Of a stretch of 60,000 bases of DNA, positions 56,133 to 60,000 are shown piece after piece (within the stretch, counting starts at the first letter, position 1; every line of letters begins with the position of its first letter). The notes under the pieces were generated by a model. That model saw only the letters and a program-made list of their open reading frames with translations, was not told where the DNA came from and made no database searches. Location of the stretch: positions 9,975,983 through 10,035,982 of the forward strand of contig NC_087077.1 in NCBI RefSeq assembly GCF_026151205.1, written 5' to 3'. Source of the DNA: Bolinopsis microptera (Eukaryota > Ctenophora > Tentaculata > Lobata > Bolinopsidae). The position numbers were made by a program, and so were the translations under genes.

Positions 56133-58700
56133 AGGTTCACTGGTACGTTCAGGTGGAGTATATACCGAACATGAAAGAAGACTCCATCTAGACGAAGTGA
56201 CGAAGTGACGAACATATTGATATACTTATAGTAAACCACCCCCTCAATCAGCTCCACAATTTGGTATGATTACTGTTTTGGTTAATTTTCTGAATTATGA
56301 TAATGAAGCCATGAATCACTTTTCAGCCATTGATTTCCGTGTTGTTAAAAACGTTCCGCGCATCTTTTAGCTGGTCAACGTTTAATTTCTGTGCTACAGT
56401 TGTATTTTAGGTCAAACGCAGTATATATTGTAGTCAGAGCCCACCATGGCAAGACGGACGAATGTCCAGACTTTACCTGACATATCTTAAATAAGCTTTT
56501 ATATGGTAAGCGTTTAACTGCAGTTAACAATAATGAAATAATAATTTAGTTATTAGCATAATTGTTTTTATCAATTTCTTTTGTTTGACTCTGATTTTGA
56601 TACTTTTTCACAGTTACTCGGCACTCACTGATTATTAACCCTGCTTAGAGTTAGAGCTATACTTGTCAGGTACGAAACCTATTATTTACTGATGAATATA
56701 TTCATGCCATTTTATTCTTAGATAAAATTCCAAACTTAACTTCGGTGACCGACAACTAGGAACCTTAACTGACTATTGATTCCTCACTTCTTTAATAGGT
56801 TTCAAAATACTGTGGAACACTAATATAGTCTCCGATGACCAAATTCATGAATTATAAATATTTTCAGATTTCAGTGCACTGAAACCATGCATTCTAAGAG
56901 AACGATGCGAAATATCGATATCAAAGCTCATGCTTGTCAAGCATAAGTTACTAAGTTTAAGTAGAGTCCAAACTTGGCCTGGTATGCTTTCATTGACTAA
57001 TATTATAGTGAACATAATATAAGTGATTGATTTTTGAAGCAAGATTTTATCATTTCCATCAATATGAAATAACTGAGTATTTTTGTCCCAAAGATTGCTT
57101 TATCATTTTATCGTTTGAATCTGTAATGTAAGCCCTGATCATGCCAACATGCCAGTTAAGCTTATCAAATTTTAGTATAAGCCGATTTAATTGTAGCCAT
57201 TAGCTGAGAGTAAGGATCAATTTTTAATTTTTAACTGACCTGTCTCTCAGGATAAATAATTAACACAATCATGGAGAGAGATTCTGATTAACCAACTGAT
57301 GAGCACGGATGTTCCAGTTTCCACACGAAATTATTATCCTACAATTGACAAAAAGAATGAACAAAGTAAGTTCATCATCAGAGAAATTGTTTTGTTTACT
57401 TCTTGAGGTCGTCCCGGAATATTATCTCAATTCACTGATCAACTTTCACAATAACTTATCAGCGTAACAAGCTTTAAATTTAAGGTGCGGTTCACTGGTC
57501 CAGTTTACTTCTAATATACCGAACATGAAAGAAGAATCCACCTAGACGAACTGACGAACAAATAATGATTAATGATGACCCACCCCCTTGATCAGCTCCA
57601 AAATTTGGTATGATTACTGTTTTAGTTCATTTTTTGAATTATGATAATGAAGCCATGAATCATTTTTCAGCCATTGATTTCCGTGTTGTTAAAAACGTTC
57701 CGCGCATCTTTTAGCTGGTCAACGTTTCTGTGCTACGGTTGTATTTTAGGTCAAACGCAGTAAATATTGTAGTCAAAGCACACTATGGCAAGACGGACGA
57801 ATGTCCAGACTTCACCTGACAGATCGTAAATAAGCTTTTATATGGTAAGCGTTTAACTGGTTAACAATAATGAAATAATAATTTAGTTATTAGCATAATT
57901 GTTTTTATCATTTTCTTTTGTTTGGGCTATGATTTTGATGCTTTTTCACCATTACTCGGCACTCACTGATTATTAAACCTGCTTAGAACTATACTTGTCA
58001 GGTACGAAACCTATTATTTACTGATGAATATACTCAAGCCATTTTAGACAAAATTCCAAACTTAACTTAATATTGTTTATTAAGTTAAGTTTGGAACCAT
58101 GCATTCTAAGAGAACGATGCGAAATATCAAAGCTCATGCTTGTCAAGCATAAGTTAGTAAGTTTAAGTAGAGTCCAAACTTGGCCTGGTATGTTCTCATT
58201 GACTAATATTATAGTGAACATATTATAAGTGATAGATTTTTGAAGCAAGATTTTATCGTTTCCATCGATATGAAATAACTGAGTATTTTTGTCCCAAAGA
58301 TTGCTTTATCATTTTATCGTTTGAATCAGTAATGTAAGCCCTGATCATCCCAGTTAAGCTTATCGAATGTTAGCATAAGCCGATTTAATTATAGCCATTT
58401 ATAGCTGAGAGTAAGGATCAATGTTTTAACTGACCTGTCTCTCAGGATAACTAATTGATGCAATCACGGAGAGAGATTCTGATTACTAACTGATGAGCAC
58501 TGATGTTCCAGTTTCCACACGGAATTGTTATCCTACAATTGACAAAAAGAATGTAAAAAGTAAGTTCATCATCAGAGAAATTGTTTTGTTTACTTCTTGA
58601 GGTCGTCCCAGAATATTATCTCAATTCACTGATTAACTTTCACAATAACTTATCAGCGTAACAAGCTTTAAATTTAAGGTGCGTTTCACTGGTCCAGTTT
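56133..58700. repeat. ~1.2-1.35-kb tandem duplication
   Basis: The block starting near GGTTCACTGGT at 56133 recurs at 57486, and the same boundary motif appears a third time at 58680. Copies are highly similar (TTTCAGCCATTGATTTCCGT, GGCAAGACGGACGAATGTCC, GTTTTGTTTACTTCTTGAGG), with indels. Copy 2 lacks ~90 bp near 58090 and has an inverted repeat there instead (about 58054-58096). The short minus-strand frames at 56845-57042 and 58018-58248 are the same repeated DNA. Confidence 0.93.
58054..58096. repeat. 43-bp near-perfect inverted repeat
   Basis: TTCCAAACTTAACTTAATA ... TATTAAGTTAAGTTTGGAA style pairing with a short centre, replacing sequence present in the first copy of the duplication. 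Confidence 0.85.
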
Positions 58701-58710
58701 ACTTCAGTTG

Positions 58711-59820
58711 ATACGTAAATCATCCTAAACACCCGCTGGAGAAAAATCCATCTTCAAATGATAAAATAAATGTAAGCCAACAAAATTTTGAACAAGGAAG
58801 AATAATTTTAAGCGACGCAGCATTTCGTATTTCACCTTTTTCTGCCATAAAATTGAAATTTTATTAGTGGATTTACAATTTGCTTTCCTGCGTATAATTC
58901 TTGGGTATCATGATCAACCGCTTCCTCGCATGCATACGTAGACAACATTTTCACGGTTTCAACATCGCAGGATTTGAGGTCAACTCCGGTAAAGACAGGT
59001 GAGAATTCTTGGAAACTACTAGAAACTTTCTTTTTAAAGTGGATCAGCTTTTTCTGATCGACTCGACAACGAGCTCAACTAGGAGCTACACGTTGACGGT
59101 AAGATTAACAAGGTAAAACTGCTCTATTGAACTGTCTGTACCTCGATAACGATAAAGAATCCAAAATGAATATTTCAGTCATTGATTTCTGTGTTGTTCA
59201 GAACAACTCATGGTTTCAAACTATGATGTGACACTTGCAATCAATCCTGTAACACTGCTAATTAACCTTATGAAATATGACTCTAGTTATTAACCCTGTG
59301 ACAGTGACACTGGCAATTTCATTTTGAGCACGCTTTCTTCTAAGTTTATTTCGCAATCACTCTCAAAGTCTCAAAGACCACGGGATTTAGTTTTACATTT
59401 GGTTTGGCACCAGAAGAGGGAGCACATATTAGCCTAGGGGCACACATTAGCATAAAGTATCTTTATCTTAGCGTTGTTTTTGAATATACATGAGCTGAGG
59501 AGACCTGGCTTTTTTAGCAAGCCACGTAATGACGCCCTTAAACATGAATATTCAAATACTCTTAACCTGGATTTCTTACATTAAAGTTAAAGTTAAACGA
59601 CCTAGCATCTACAAATTACTTGGAATCAGAACACCTCAAATCTGTATGATGAATCTGGAAAAGCACACTAGAATAGTGATTACATTTACACAGTATGAAA
59701 AGGGGGAGGCTTTTAATTTTGAGAGATTCGCAGACCAAATTTTAGCTCAATTATGCAAATCATTAACTCTGTGACAATGGCGATTATTATTAACATTGTA
59801 TTTGTAACACGAACTACCTT
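58711..59820. other. No gene recognised
   Basis: Anonymous sequence; one 81-codon plus frame at 59529-59774 has no recognised feature. Confidence 0.45.
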
Positions 59821-60000
59821 ATCGGGCGTTATTTTACCGGACATTGCGTGAACGGACATTATTTTGAACGGACATAATTAAAATGAACGCTTAAACTGTT
59901 AAAGCATTTGCAAAACCATTGAAAACCGAAATTCGTCTTTTGGACGGACATGAAAATGAACGCCAGCATTCAATTTATGTCCGTTAAAATAAGGTCCGAT
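59821..60000. mobile_element. Small MITE reaching the window edge
   Basis: The left end ATCGGGCGTTATTTTACCGG (59821) is inverted at the right end (ATCGGACCTTATTTTAACGG read on the minus strand from 60000). Inner GAACGGACAT and AATGAACGC motifs are also repeated in both orientations. The right flank, and so any target duplication, is outside the window. Non-coding. Confidence 0.8.

Noticed and set aside
56845-58248. Paired minus frames MLQKSITY...
   Set aside because: Repeated DNA of the 1.3-kb tandem duplication; no domain, and one copy is disrupted by an indel.

Overview
This is a stretch of AT-rich animal nuclear DNA, mostly transposons and tandem repeats, with at most two host genes visible. 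The animal origin is inferred from a spliced gene encoding a signal peptide, two tandem F5/8C (discoidin/fucolectin-like) modules and a sushi/CCP module, all joined by phase-1 introns. It is also supported by a gypsy-type LTR retrotransposon, a LINE fragment and hAT-like MITEs. An early-branching or marine invertebrate (for example a cnidarian) would fit, but nothing in the window fixes the species.

Layout. 0-3.3 kb: a 27-bp minisatellite, a diverged ~1 kb duplication in which one copy carries an extra dispersed repeat, and a 121-bp hAT-like MITE. 3.34-5.95 kb: a foldback element with ~550-bp inverted arms holding the broken 3' half of a FEN/XPG-like nuclease gene with a cysteine-rich tail. 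6-10.3 kb: no recognisable gene. 10.4-12.5 kb: a candidate TIR element with an internal ~530-bp tandem duplication. 12.5-21.5 kb: anonymous sequence with hairpins and a 29-G tract. 21.5-28.15 kb: a hAT-like MITE whose right 8-bp target duplication was split by an intact, very young gypsy-type LTR retrotransposon on the minus strand (gag and pol open, LTRs differing at one base in 410). 28-35 kb: anonymous sequence with 42-bp and 18-bp minisatellites. 35.4-36.7 kb: a hAT-like foldback element built of GCGCTAG-type repeats and carrying telomere-like repeats. 38.4 kb: a possible small secreted-protein gene. 42-43.5 kb: a CCGTAA hexamer array and a 200-bp tandem repeat. 44.6-45.35 kb: a 5'-truncated LINE with a 13-bp target duplication. 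48.7-49.5 kb: a 22-bp minisatellite. 50.5-51 kb: a ~283-bp tandem duplication. 51.57-55.42 kb: the F5/8C-sushi gene, whose first intron holds a 2.1-kb TTAA-flanked TIR element. 56.1-58.7 kb: a ~1.2-1.35-kb tandem duplication. 59.8 kb to the end: a small MITE reaching the window edge.

The retrotransposon gag and pol form one replication unit: LTR promoter, primer site, Gag, probable -1 frameshift, Pol, polypurine tract. The F5/8C-sushi gene stands alone and probably encodes a secreted or cell-surface recognition protein; its 3' end was not found. Most other open frames are chance frames across repeats.
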